Below are positions 24,383-32,396 of a DNA stretch of 33,258 nt, one piece after another (position 1 is the stretch's first letter; each line of letters begins with the position of its first letter). The stretch comes from Gemmataceae bacterium. Its GTDB lineage: Bacteria > Planctomycetota > Planctomycetia > Gemmatales > Gemmataceae. The notes beneath the pieces are model-generated. The model worked only from the letters and a program-made list of their open reading frames with translations, ran no database searches and was not told the origin of the DNA. The stretch spans positions 1 to 33,258 of the forward strand of contig JAIEMG010000318.1 in assembly GCA_019752375.1 (NCBI GenBank). Reading direction: 5' to 3'. The translations under genes and the position numbers were made by a program.

Positions 24383-24670
24383 GTGCAAACTCGTTTCCGG
24401 GTGCAGTGATGCCTCTCGCGATGCGGCGATTCCGGCGCGCAGTATGCCTCAGATATCGGACGAGAGGTTGAGCAGGATGAGCGGTTTGCAGATCCCGACA
24501 GGGAACGATCCGGCTTACTATTGGTAGAGACTGCAACTTCGATTCATCCCTAACCCTCATTTCAGCCAGCACTTCGTGCCAGGCGTTCCTCATTTCCGAA
24601 AATACTTGTAAGCAAACGCCCCGCAACTTCAACTATGTCTGTGAATGAGGACGTTGCGGAGTGCATTGCC
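24383..24670. promoter_or_regulatory. Divergent intergenic region upstream of the sigma-serpin gene
   Basis: These 288 bases separate the minus-strand glycosyltransferase from the plus-strand sigma-serpin gene and are more AT-rich than the genes. A GGAAC at 24502-24506 resembles the -35 element of ECF-type promoters, with TTGGTAG about 14 bases further on, but no family-specific -10 can be assigned. No perfect housekeeping promoter is seen. Confidence 0.3.
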
Positions 24671-26758
24671 ATGCCGAATCCAGCCCTGGCCCTGGTCCTG
24701 CGGCACTTACGACGTGCTACTCAGCCGACCGGCGCGGCGGAACCGACCGACGGTCATTTGCTGAGGCGATTCGTCGAGCACCGCGATCAGGGCGCGTTCG
24801 AGGCACTGCTCGAGCGGCACGCAGCGATGGTCTGGAACGTCTGCCGGCGCGTCCTGAGCAATCCGGCCGATGCCGACGATGCATTTCAGGCCACCTTCCT
24901 GGTCCTGGTACGCAAAGCGGACTCGATTGCCAAGCACGACTCGGTCAGCAGCTGGTTGCACGGCGTGGCGTACCGGGTTGCCCTGGATGCGCGGGCGGCC
25001 TCGGCGCGGCGGCGCAACCATGAGAATCAGGGGGCGGTGATGCCGACCGACGAAATCCCGACCGATCCGATCTGGAGCGACGTACGCGTGGTCCTCGACG
25101 AGGAGCTGCGCCGTTTACCCGAGAAGTACCGGGCGCCACTGGTCCTCTGTTATCTCCAGGGGAAGACCAACGATGAAGCGGCCGACCAGCTCGGCTGGAC
25201 CCGCGGCACCATCGCCGGACGGTTGTCCCGCGCTCGCGACCTGCTGCGCGACCGGCTGTCGCGCCGCGGCCTGGCCCTGACTTCCGCCCTCGTGGCCTCA
25301 ATCTTGACTGAAAACGCAGCGTCGGCAGTGGTGCCGGCGGCACTTGGAACTTCCACCGTGCAGGCGGCCATGGGTTTCGCGGCGACCCCAGGAGGCGCCT
25401 CGGGACCAGCCGTCGCATTAGCCAAAGGAGCATTACACGCCATGTTCGTCACGCGTCTGAAAACCGTCGCGACTCTGCTCGCCGTCTTATTGTTCATGGG
25501 CGCCGGCGCCGGCTGGCTCTGGAACGACCTGCTTGCCAAGCCGCCCAGCGCCGATCCGGAGAAACCCGCCGTGCCCTACTCCCCCATCGCGCTGGCGGAC
25601 GACCCCGCTCAAGCCAAGGGCGATCGCCCGGCCCTGGTGAAGGGCAACACGGCCTTTGCGGTCGATCTTTACGGCAAGCTGCGCGAGAAGCCGGGCAACC
25701 TCGTCTACTCGCCCTACAGCGTCTCGACCGCCCTGGCCATGACCTACGCGGGCGCGCGCAACGACACCGCGGCGCAGATGGCCCAGGTGATGCATTTCAC
25801 CCTGCCGCAGGACCGGCTTCACCCCGCCGCGGGCGCCCTGGTCCGCGATCTGAGCAGCAATAACGAGAAGAAGGTGAACTACCAGCTCAACGTCGTCAAC
25901 GCCCTGTGGGGCCAGAAGGACTACGGCTTCCGCGACGACTTCGTCAAGCTCACCCGCACCAGTTATGGCGCTGGCCTGACCGAAGTCGATTACGTCAACG
26001 CCCGCGAGGAAGCGCGCAAGATCATCAATTCCTGGGTCGAGAAGCAGACGCAGGACAAGATCAAGGAACTGCTCCTGGAAGACCACGTCACGCCCGACAC
26101 GCGCTTGATCCTCACGAACGCCATCTACTTCAAGGCCGAGTGGGAAACCAAGTTCTACAAGAACGCGACGGTGGCGCAGCCCTTCCACATCAGCGCTGCC
26201 AAGAAGTTGGAAGTGCCGACGATGCACCGCACCGCGAAGTTCGGATACCTGAGCGAGGATACCTTCCAGGTGCTGGAGATGCCCTTCGTCGGCAAGGAAC
26301 TGTCGATGGTCGTACTGCTGCCAAAGAAGGTGGACGGGCTGGCCAACCTGGAAAAGTCGTTGACCGCCGATAAGCTGACCGAATGGCAGGCCAAGGTGAA
26401 GGAAACCGAAATCGAAGTGTCGTTGCCGAAGTTCCGGGTGACGACGCCTCTCAATCTGAAAGACGAGCTCATCGCGATGGGCATGACGCTCCCCTTCATG
26501 GCCCGGCGGGCCGACTTTAGCGGCATGACCAACAGTCGCGAAGGACTCTGCATCTCGCAGGTGGTTCACAAGACGTTTGTGGACGTGAACGAGGAAGGCA
26601 CCGAGGCCGCCGGCGCCACGGCCGTCATCATGGGACGCGGAGCGGCGCCGCGGGAAGCGATCGCGTTCAATGCCGACCACCCGTTCCTGTTCCTGATCCG
26701 CGACAATCGCACGGGCAGCGTCCTGTTCGCCGGCCGCGTGGCCGATCCGACGAAGTGA
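24671..26758 (+). CDS. ECF sigma factor - membrane helix - serpin fusion
   Basis: A 695-residue single open frame. Residues about 30-110 are sigma-70 region 2 (DADDAFQATFLVLVRKA, SVSSWLHGVAYRVALDARA) and 140-195 are region 4 (LPEKYRAPLVLCYLQGKTND, then GTIAGRLSRARDLL). An Ala-rich linker, typical of the planctomycete ECF proteins with C-terminal extensions, leads to one membrane helix (about 263-285). Residues 320-693 are a complete serpin: NLVYSPYSVSTAL, ILTNAIYFKAEW (480-491), the reactive-loop hinge EEGTEAAGAT (641-650) and the signature HPFLFLIRDN. The hinge fits the inhibitory consensus. The predicted topology puts the sigma part inside and the serpin outside. The start at 24671 (MPNPALALVLRHLRR) matches the family N terminus and has GGAG nine bases upstream; ATG 24635 has none. 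Confidence 0.93.
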   Translation: MPNPALALVLRHLRRATQPTGAAEPTDGHLLRRFVEHRDQGAFEALLERHAAMVWNVCRRVLSNPADADDAFQATFLVLVRKADSIAKHDSVSSWLHGVAYRVALDARAASARRRNHENQGAVMPTDEIPTDPIWSDVRVVLDEELRRLPEKYRAPLVLCYLQGKTNDEAADQLGWTRGTIAGRLSRARDLLRDRLSRRGLALTSALVASILTENAASAVVPAALGTSTVQAAMGFAATPGGASGPAVALAKGALHAMFVTRLKTVATLLAVLLFMGAGAGWLWNDLLAKPPSADPEKPAVPYSPIALADDPAQAKGDRPALVKGNTAFAVDLYGKLREKPGNLVYSPYSVSTALAMTYAGARNDTAAQMAQVMHFTLPQDRLHPAAGALVRDLSSNNEKKVNYQLNVVNALWGQKDYGFRDDFVKLTRTSYGAGLTEVDYVNAREEARKIINSWVEKQTQDKIKELLLEDHVTPDTRLILTNAIYFKAEWETKFYKNATVAQPFHISAAKKLEVPTMHRTAKFGYLSEDTFQVLEMPFVGKELSMVVLLPKKVDGLANLEKSLTADKLTEWQAKVKETEIEVSLPKFRVTTPLNLKDELIAMGMTLPFMARRADFSGMTNSREGLCISQVVHKTFVDVNEEGTEAAGATAVIMGRGAAPREAIAFNADHPFLFLIRDNRTGSVLFAGRVADPTK

Positions 26759-26777
26759 GAGAGCGACCCGAAGCAGC

Positions 26778-26810
26778 AAGCCCACGGGCAATACGCCCGT
26801 GGGCTTTTTT
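26778..26810 (+). terminator. Rho-independent terminator after the sigma-serpin gene
   Basis: A perfect 12-base-pair stem (26778-26789 with 26795-26806), five-base loop, and six T residues from 26805. It begins 19 bases after the stop codon and is a textbook intrinsic terminator, separating the sigma-serpin gene from the HEAT-repeat gene. Confidence 0.92.
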
Positions 26811-26867
26811 CGTCACTTCCTTTACCATGAACGGACAGAACTGTTGGGCGAGGAGGAAGTGGCCGTC

Positions 26868-27395
26868 ATGAAGCGATCGTACCTCGGCTGGCTGGGCATC
26901 GTGCTGGCGATCGGCCTGGCCGTCGCGACGGCCGTGACGCCCGCGCCTTACATCGTCTGGGGCTACCTGCGGGGCGAAGCGTTTTTTGACGGCTGTCCCA
27001 GCTGTTACTGGTCGCACAAGCTGGGAGAGAACGAAACCCGCGTGGCGGCATACTGGGAATTGCAGAATGGGGGCGAGGCGGCGGTCCCGGTGCTGATGGA
27101 GGTGTTTCAGTCGGACGACCTGCTGGTCAAGCGCGGCGCAGCCAGCGTACTGGGCCAGATCGGGCCAGCGGCAAAGGATGCGGTGCCAACCTTGATTCCA
27201 GGGCTCAAGTCCGATGACGAGATGACGCGGATTGGGGTTGCCGCCACGCTGGGAAACATCGGTCCGGAAGCCCGCAGCGCGATTCCGGCACTCACCGAGA
27301 CATTGAAGGACGAACGTCCCGGCGTGCGCAAGGCGGGGGCCTATGCGCTGAATCTCATTGATCCGGAGGCGGCGAAGCGATTGGGAGTCAAGTGA
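26868..27395 (+). CDS. Membrane-anchored HEAT-repeat protein
   Basis: A 175-residue protein with an N-terminal hydrophobic helix (about 5-21), a short Cys-containing segment (FDGCPSC), and then three HEAT-type repeats (about 66-165), seen as the recurring patterns AAVPVLMEVFQSDD, AVPTLIPGLKSDDE and AIPALTETLKDERP, each followed by a helix of the RxGAAxxLGxIG kind. HEAT repeats form a curved helical scaffold for protein binding; the partner is unknown. AGGAGGAAG at 26851-26859 precedes the ATG by eight to eleven bases. It is separated from the sigma-serpin gene by a terminator, so it probably has its own promoter. It converges with the DUF1559 gene, 13 bases away. Confidence 0.8.
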   Translation: MKRSYLGWLGIVLAIGLAVATAVTPAPYIVWGYLRGEAFFDGCPSCYWSHKLGENETRVAAYWELQNGGEAAVPVLMEVFQSDDLLVKRGAASVLGQIGPAAKDAVPTLIPGLKSDDEMTRIGVAATLGNIGPEARSAIPALTETLKDERPGVRKAGAYALNLIDPEAAKRLGVK

Positions 27396-27408
27396 ACCGG
27401 ACTGCCGA

Positions 27409-28395
27409 TCAATCCAGGTTGCGATTGCCCGCCGTGCGGTGGACGTTGGCATCGATGTTGTAAGGCACGAAGCGAACCGATCCGTCGCAGTAAGCAAAAT
27501 TGCACCCGGAACGATGGGCACTGCCGAAGCGAAACGTGTCGCTGTAGCCTGGGGTGTCCTTCATCGGGGTCGAGGCCGTCACCCGATAGATGTCGTTGTT
27601 CATGCCGGTGTACATGGACTCGTTGTCGGACCCGTCGTTTCCCATGAAGTAATGGTCGGGGTTCAGGTACTTCTCGCCTGCGTAGTACACGTTGCTCGTG
27701 CCTCGGAACACGTCGTCGGGCCGGATCAGGCTGCGCTGAAAGCTGATGCCGGTGCAACCCGTCGTGCTTGGCCACGCGTAGCCGGGAGCGTCGCCCTCCG
27801 CGTAGCTGCCTGGGCCTCCAAAGAACTCGTTGGCCGAATTGTGGCCCACGTTGGCCGCGTAGTCGGTACGTGCTTCCTTCGGAACCGGGACGTTGACCAT
27901 GCGGAAGGAATAGCCGCCCGCGTTGGGATACGGACCGCCCGTGCGCCGGCTGGCGCAATTGAACACGGTGACGGGAGTCATCAACCGTTCGGCTAGGGCG
28001 TTGTCCTTATCGGGGCTCGCCAGGCCGAGACCCTTGGCATACAGGTTTTGCTGTTCCACGAACGGTAAAGAGTTGTAAATCCAGCCACCCGGCTGCTTGA
28101 TGTCCGCGCCTCGCTCTGGATCGCCGATCCAGGACCAGCCCCAGCCGCCCGTCGGATAGAAGCCGTTGGCATCCACATGAACGTGGCCGGCCAGTGCAAG
28201 CTGCTTCAAATTGTTGGTGCAGACAATCCGGTTCGCCGATTCGCGGGCCGATTGCACCGCGGACAGCAAAAGTGCAATGAGAATGGCAATGATCGCGATG
28301 ACCACGAGGAGTTCGATGAGTGAAAAGCCCGCACGATGGACGCCCCGGCTCGCCGATACCGATTTTCCTGGAGCGGCGCATTGGACTTGACTCAT
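27409..28395 (-). CDS. DUF1559 prepilin-like protein
   Basis: A 328-residue DUF1559 protein, one of the largest paralogous families in planctomycetes. The N terminus has a type IV prepilin-like cleavage and methylation signal: [17 protein letters not shown] (23-39), with cleavage expected after Gly23 and the conserved Glu28 (position 5 of the mature chain). The body carries [11 protein letters not shown], and the family's C-terminal H-x-GGCN..CDGSVRF block is present as [11 protein letters not shown]. These proteins are thought to be pseudopilin-like surface proteins, perhaps in fibres or secretion; the function is not established. The ATG at 28395 follows AGGAGG by nine bases. It lies 35 bases after the EF-hand lipoprotein and is probably in its operon. 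Confidence 0.93.
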   Translation of the reverse strand: MSQVQCAAPGKSVSASRGVHRAGFSLIELLVVIAIIAILIALLLSAVQSARESANRIVCTNNLKQLALAGHVHVDANGFYPTGGWGWSWIGDPERGADIKQPGGWIYNSLPFVEQQNLYAKGLGLASPDKDNALAERLMTPVTVFNCASRRTGGPYPNAGGYSFRMVNVPVPKEARTDYAANVGHNSANEFFGGPGSYAEGDAPGYAWPSTTGCTGISFQRSLIRPDDVFRGTSNVYYAGEKYLNPDHYFMGNDGSDNESMYTGMNNDIYRVTASTPMKDTPGYSDTFRFGSAHRSGCNFAYCDGSVRFVPYNIDANVHRTAGNRNLD

Positions 28396-28430
28396 CGCTA
28401 AAACCCTCCTCACGAGGACGCCGCCGAGCG

Positions 28431-29060
28431 TTACTTACTCTCCAACGCCAGCCGCAGCTTGCCGCGCAGGGTGGGCACGCGCGGGCCGACTTCTTGCCCG
28501 AGAACCGTTTCGACGTTGTACTGAACCGGGATTGTTTCCTGGCCGTCCGCATTCTTCTTTGACACCACAATCCGGTAAAAGCCGTAAGGTAAACCAGGCA
28601 ACTCGCGCCCCGCTACCGTCAAAATCGCGATCCCAGTCGCCTCGGTCATCCCGGATCCAGCCTGAAACCCGGAGCCCAGAAACTTCTCGGGCACAAAGGT
28701 CACGCTGGCCTCATTGAGAGGGTCGCCATCGAGCGTCACTTCGCAGACAATTGCTGTCAGTCCGACCTTGGTATCGCGGTATGCGCGGATGCGCTGGGCA
28801 ATCTCATCGGCGCTGAGTCGCCCGTCCCCGTCCTTGTCGATCAGCGCCAGGCTATTTTTCAGGGCCGGACAGCGGTTCAGTTCTTCGCCGTCGAGGTAGC
28901 CGTCTTTGTTCGTATCGTACTCTGCCAGCGCGCTCTGGGCGGCGTCTTCCGGAGACAGCGACGGAGCGGCAACTCGGTCGCCGGCGCAACCCCCGCACGC
29001 AATGAGCAACGTCAGGGCCATGGCCGTCAACGTGAAGTGGTCCTGTGCAACCGCCGCCAT
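28431..29060 (-). CDS. EF-hand lipoprotein
   Basis: A 209-residue exported protein. The N terminus is a lipoprotein-type signal (hydrophobic core to LLIAC, Cys22 or Cys25 as the lipid site). Two EF-hand loops follow, [12 protein letters not shown] (49-60) and [12 protein letters not shown] (75-86), each with the acidic residues for calcium binding. The C-terminal half (about 95-209) is beta-rich, with [14 protein letters not shown] and GYYR-like GFYRIVVSK motifs seen in planctomycete proteins that resemble carboxypeptidase regulatory domains. GAGGG five bases before the ATG supports the start. It is cotranscribed with the DUF1559 gene, a combination that occurs repeatedly in planctomycetes and suggests a joint role at the cell surface. 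Confidence 0.85.
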   Translation of the reverse strand: MAAVAQDHFTLTAMALTLLIACGGCAGDRVAAPSLSPEDAAQSALAEYDTNKDGYLDGEELNRCPALKNSLALIDKDGDGRLSADEIAQRIRAYRDTKVGLTAIVCEVTLDGDPLNEASVTFVPEKFLGSGFQAGSGMTEATGIAILTVAGRELPGLPYGFYRIVVSKKNADGQETIPVQYNVETVLGQEVGPRVPTLRGKLRLALESK

Positions 29061-29287
29061 GGTTCCCTCTCGAACCGCGGACTCTGGAATTGGCGCACCA
29101 CCCTACCAGCGCGCAGGGTGGGCAAAAGGAAACCAATCCGTGGGGAATATGCAATTGGATATGAAGAAGTCTACCCCAGACGGGTGGCACATGCAACCGT
29201 CAGGTCGGAAGCTGCTGACATTGCACTTAGGCTCGGCACCCGCTACCCTCTCCCTATCCAGCCCGCTTCAACCGCAAGCACTTGCTC

Positions 29288-30259
29288 ATGTGGTACACCT
29301 CCGACGGCGATCGTGTCATGCGGGGTGCCGAGTGGCGGCTCTTCCAGCTCGCCCTCTCTTCCCTCTGGGACGAGGTGGAAGAATCCTTCGACGATCCCAG
29401 CTTGTGCGAGACCGGCGTCCGCACCTTCGACGACCTCCAGCCCAACCAGAAACTAGCGATGCTCGCTCTGGTTGGCCAGGCTATGCACGATGCAACCCTC
29501 CCGTCTCCTGACCTGACTGCCCACACCGAAGGTACGGCTGCCGCCATCTTCGATCACATTCTGCACTCCATCGAGATGGAGATGGACTTCCAGGACGAGC
29601 CGGACAACCAATTCGCCACGTACTGGCGTGACCTGGTGCTCGACGCCGCTCGGGAAACCGAGGTTGATTGCGAAGGTGATCCCTTCCCTGAGCCACGCTG
29701 CACGGACCTGGGCGAGTGGGATTGCTTGATCGAGGGCCTGTCGAGCCGGATCTTCTGGGACGCCGATTATGACATGGGCAGGGAGTTCCTGGACGCCGAT
29801 CCCGAAGAGTGCCGGGCCAAGCTGATCGCGATGAACATCGACCCGGAATACTTCACGGCGGTCGCACCCGACCCGCCCGACGAGCAGCTGGACCAGATCC
29901 GGGAGCAACTCCGTCAGCTGACTTGGCGACCTGAACGCAAGGAGGACAAGTCGTATCCTGGCTTCGAGGATAGCTACAACGGTCTGCTGGTCGGTCCATG
30001 CGACGAAGCCATGCTGGCCGCCGAGATCGACTGCCCTTGGATCGGTGAAATCGAGATGTGCGGTGGCGGCGACGGTTTCCACTGCACCTACGAGCAGTGG
30101 GTGAAGCTATTCCGCGAAGAGGCCAGGCAGGCGGCTACGTCGGCGGTCGAGCCGGTGGTGTTGACCGCCGAGCACCAAGGCCAAGCCGAAGTCGCCGAAG
30201 AGACCGGCGAGCCGATCAACCTTCCCGGCGGGCAGGGCCGACGGCGGCAACAGCTATAG
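29288..30259 (+). CDS. Acidic protein of unknown function
   Basis: A 323-residue protein, strongly acidic, rich in Asp and Glu, with no signal peptide or membrane helix. I do not recognise a family. Visible features are WYTSDGDRV at the start, a helical middle (PNQKLAMLALVGQAMHDA), the segment GLLVGPCDEAMLAAEIDCPW, a GGGDGFHCTYEQW near residue 260, and a Gln/Gly-rich tail. The start is weakly supported: no ribosome binding site is seen, and the reading frame stays open upstream to 29231 with RFNRKHLLMWY, which looks like coding sequence, so the true N terminus may have been lost. Its stop codon lies at the edge of a truncated dehydrogenase fragment, so the C terminus may also be altered. Confidence 0.6.
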   Translation: MWYTSDGDRVMRGAEWRLFQLALSSLWDEVEESFDDPSLCETGVRTFDDLQPNQKLAMLALVGQAMHDATLPSPDLTAHTEGTAAAIFDHILHSIEMEMDFQDEPDNQFATYWRDLVLDAARETEVDCEGDPFPEPRCTDLGEWDCLIEGLSSRIFWDADYDMGREFLDADPEECRAKLIAMNIDPEYFTAVAPDPPDEQLDQIREQLRQLTWRPERKEDKSYPGFEDSYNGLLVGPCDEAMLAAEIDCPWIGEIEMCGGGDGFHCTYEQWVKLFREEARQAATSAVEPVVLTAEHQGQAEVAEETGEPINLPGGQGRRRQQL

Positions 30260-30458
30260 CTGCCTCGTAGCCCAAACGTGCCGGCAGCTTCGGTTCTTCG
30301 AGATACTGGCCACTGCGGAACATCGACTCGGCACGGTTGAGGCCGATCGCCTTGATGCGGATCTGCACTTCACCCTTGGCCGGCGGCGGTACGTCCACTT
30401 CATCGATCTGGAGGACTTCCGGGCCGCCAACTTTGCGAAAGCGTACGACGCGTGCCAT
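30216..30458 (-). pseudogene. 5' fragment of an alcohol dehydrogenase/quinone oxidoreductase
   Basis: The first 67 or so residues are a clear start of a zinc-type alcohol dehydrogenase/quinone oxidoreductase (MDR superfamily): RFRKVGGPEVLQIDEVDVP, VQIRIKAIGLNRAESMFRSG and RLGYEAA (61-67). The family normally has about 320-340 residues; here the frame ends at 80 and the match fades after GYEAA, near base 30258. The rest of the gene is absent from both strands nearby, so this is a remnant. The ATG at 30458 has a typical N terminus. Confidence 0.8.
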
Positions 30459-30652
30459 GACTCTCTCCTGCGAAGAAGGACCAGCCGTTGCTGCAAGGAC
30501 GAACACACCCGTTGCTGCCTCATCGGAGAATACCGTCCATTGGCACGATTCTTACACACACGGGTGCAACCCGATCGAACAGTTCCTTGGCCGATCATCG
30601 ACTACGGTATCGAGTAATTTTTTACTCCGATGCCGGGCAAGCTCGTCAGCAG

Positions 30653-30982
30653 CTATTTCGCCGGCAGCTTCCCGACGAACTTAACCGCCCGCTGAATCCA
30701 GTCCTGCAACTGCTTCTCGGTTTGGATGCCCGCTGGATCGACCACGACCCAGCCGGTCAGCGGTTTCCCTGTGATGTCGAACTCCCGGACGCACGGCTCT
30801 TTCAAAGCATCCGCGTACTCTTCAGCACCGACACGGACGAGCAGCGACTGCTTCCAGACGCCCACGCACACGTTGCCGTGCAGCAGGAAGCAGAAGCAGC
30901 CGAACAGCGTCTTCTCGGTGATGCCCTTCTTACGGGCCAGTCCTTGCCGGATGCGTTCGGCGAGGACTTCGTTGAAGGCCAT
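30653..30982 (-). CDS. TfoX N-terminal domain protein
   Basis: A 109-residue protein matching the TfoX/Sxy N-terminal domain (PF04993) at its usual length. Family features are the start MAFNEVLAERIRQGLA, the segment EKTLFGCFCFLLHGNVCVGV, then LLVRVG, and the KPLTGWVVVDPAG portion. TfoX-N proteins of this stand-alone kind are widespread; the Gammaproteobacterial member regulates competence, but the role of the single-domain form is not known. AAGGA six bases before the ATG supports the start. It appears intact despite the broken genes on either side. Confidence 0.88.
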   Translation of the reverse strand: MAFNEVLAERIRQGLARKKGITEKTLFGCFCFLLHGNVCVGVWKQSLLVRVGAEEYADALKEPCVREFDITGKPLTGWVVVDPAGIQTEKQLQDWIQRAVKFVGKLPAK

Positions 30983-31075
30983 CGGAGGTCCTTCCAGGGA
31001 GCAGGCGACGAGGGTATTGTACTTTCCAGAGCGATGCTGACCGCTGGATCAACGGCGAACGTGAAGGGATCTCGA

Positions 31076-31414
31076 ATGACAACCCGCAATCTCAGTGCAC
31101 TTGCCCTCCTTGTCATCCTCCTCGGCGGAGCTGTCGCGGGTCACACCGCAGAACCGGCCAAGGCGAAGATCGTTCCGTTCTGGACCGACAAGGCTCCCGG
31201 TGCCAAAGGCGAAGAGGACCAGGACCGACCGACGCTCACGGTTCACCTGCCTGATCCCTCGAAAGCCACCGGCACCGGCGTCATCGTCTGCCCTGGCGGC
31301 GGTTACACCATTCTTGTCGCCGACCATGAAGGCCAGCAGGTCGCCAAGTGGCTCAACTCCGTCGGCATCGCGGCTTTCGTGCTCAATTGCGGCCTTTCAC
31401 CAGCTTCATCATGA
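31076..31414 (+). pseudogene. 5' fragment of a secreted esterase/xylanase-like hydrolase
   Basis: The fragment has a Sec signal peptide (core 7-22, cleavage near HTA-EP, 25-26) and the opening of an alpha/beta hydrolase of the acetylxylan esterase type: VPFWTDKAPGA, then GTGVIVCPGGGYTILVADHEG (the oxyanion-hole strand) and VAKWLNSVGIAAFVLN (89-104). The family continues with a Tyr-Arg segment and about 190 more residues including the nucleophile elbow; here the reading frame switches at base 31388 to eight unrelated residues and stops. The nucleophile and His are missing, so the product would be inactive. Confidence 0.85.
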
Positions 31415-31928
31415 TGAACGGACGCTGCTGGGCATCGATGCCGAGGTCGTAGACCGGCACGATGTTGGGATGCTCGAGCTGGCCATTGATCTGGGCTTCC
31501 TCGATGAAGCGGGCCTGCTTCTTGGGGTCCCTGCCGTCCAGCACGTACTTGACGGCGACTTCACGACGGATGTCGCAGTCCACCGCACGGAGCACGGCCC
31601 CCATGCCGCCGCGGGCGATTTCGCCTTCGATGACGTAGCGCTCCTTGCCCGTCTTGTGAGCTGACAGGGGCGCCGCTTGTGATTTGCCTGCGGAGGGATT
31701 GAGCTTGCTGGTATCGTGCGGAGCGAGCGTGACGCCGCCGTCGAGTCCGGCTTTCGCCAGGCTGCTCTCGCCGCCGTCGATCTGCTGGGGCGGGATGAAC
31801 GGGACGGTGGCACTGGGCAGGGGCACGGTGACGGGCTGCTTGCAGGAGGGACATTTCGCCTGGCGTCCGGCGAACTCTGGTTTGACGTTGAGCTTCGTGC
31901 CACAATGTGAACAAGCAAAGGCGATCAT
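31383..31928 (-). pseudogene. 5' fragment of a Ser/Thr protein kinase with zinc ribbon
   Basis: This 181-residue frame encodes an N-terminal zinc ribbon (Cys6, Cys9, Cys26, Cys29) and a linker, followed by the small lobe of a planctomycete Hanks-type kinase: GEIARGGMGAV (102-112) as the ATP loop, VAVK with Lys127, the helix-C Glu143/144, LEHPNIVPVYDLG, and FIMMKLVKGR at the hinge (171-180). The chain stops one residue later, so the catalytic HRD and DFG segments and the whole C-lobe are missing. Upstream ATG 31934 is a second possible start; GGAGAG supports 31928. Confidence 0.88.
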
Positions 31929-32102
31929 GAGCATCTCTCCAGCCGTCCGGGATCACCTGCCCATCATCCAAGCGGGCAACGCGTTGCTCAAGGAGAATTC
32001 GAGCGAACTTCGAGTTGCGACCAGCTCCCGGCGCGTTCCTACACCGCCCCCCCTTTCCATCTCGCGGTCTCACTGCTCAAGCGAATTCGCAAATAATGGC
32101 CT

Positions 32103-32360
32103 TCAAGTGCCTGCCGCCCCCGACACTCGATCTGTGGCGCATTCAGTCGGGAACGCTCCTGGGGCACCGCCGGGTTGTTGATAGGAGTGTTCCCCCGCTC
32201 CGATAAAGTTTCCTAATCTTCGCTTCGGGTCCTGTTCCTGAAAGGCCGCCCCGTTAACGGCACGCTGTTGCCCTTCGGCAGTCGCCTGAACCACTTCGGG
32301 CTCTGCCTGCGGCCGGTTGGCTGGCGGGACTCGGCTGTTATGCTTTTTCTTGCGCGCCAT
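32103..32360 (-). CDS. Small basic hydrophilic protein
   Basis: An 85-residue, probably disordered protein starting MARKKKHNSRVPPANRP and carrying QDPKRRLGNFIGAGEH in the middle. I believe this QDPKRRLGNF-GAGEH block recurs in small planctomycete proteins, but its role is unknown. AAGGTG six bases upstream supports the ATG at 32360. It lies 36 bases downstream of the next small gene and probably forms an operon with it. The C-terminal about 20 residues look less conserved and may be a readthrough tail. Confidence 0.6.
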   Translation of the reverse strand: MARKKKHNSRVPPANRPQAEPEVVQATAEGQQRAVNGAAFQEQDPKRRLGNFIGAGEHSYQQPGGAPGAFPTECATDRVSGAAGT

Positions 32361-32396
32361 AGCTTACACCTTCGTCATTGGACTATCGTGTCAACG

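Noticed and set aside
24342..24632. A minus-strand frame of 96 codons in the gap before the sigma-serpin gene
   Set aside because: No domain and no ribosome binding site; it overlaps the start of the glycosyltransferase gene and lies where promoters are expected.
30603..30632. GAGTAA-TTTT-TTACTC hairpin as a terminator for the TfoX gene
   Set aside because: The six-base stem is AT-rich and weak, and its T-rich part is the loop rather than a tail; kept only as a note.
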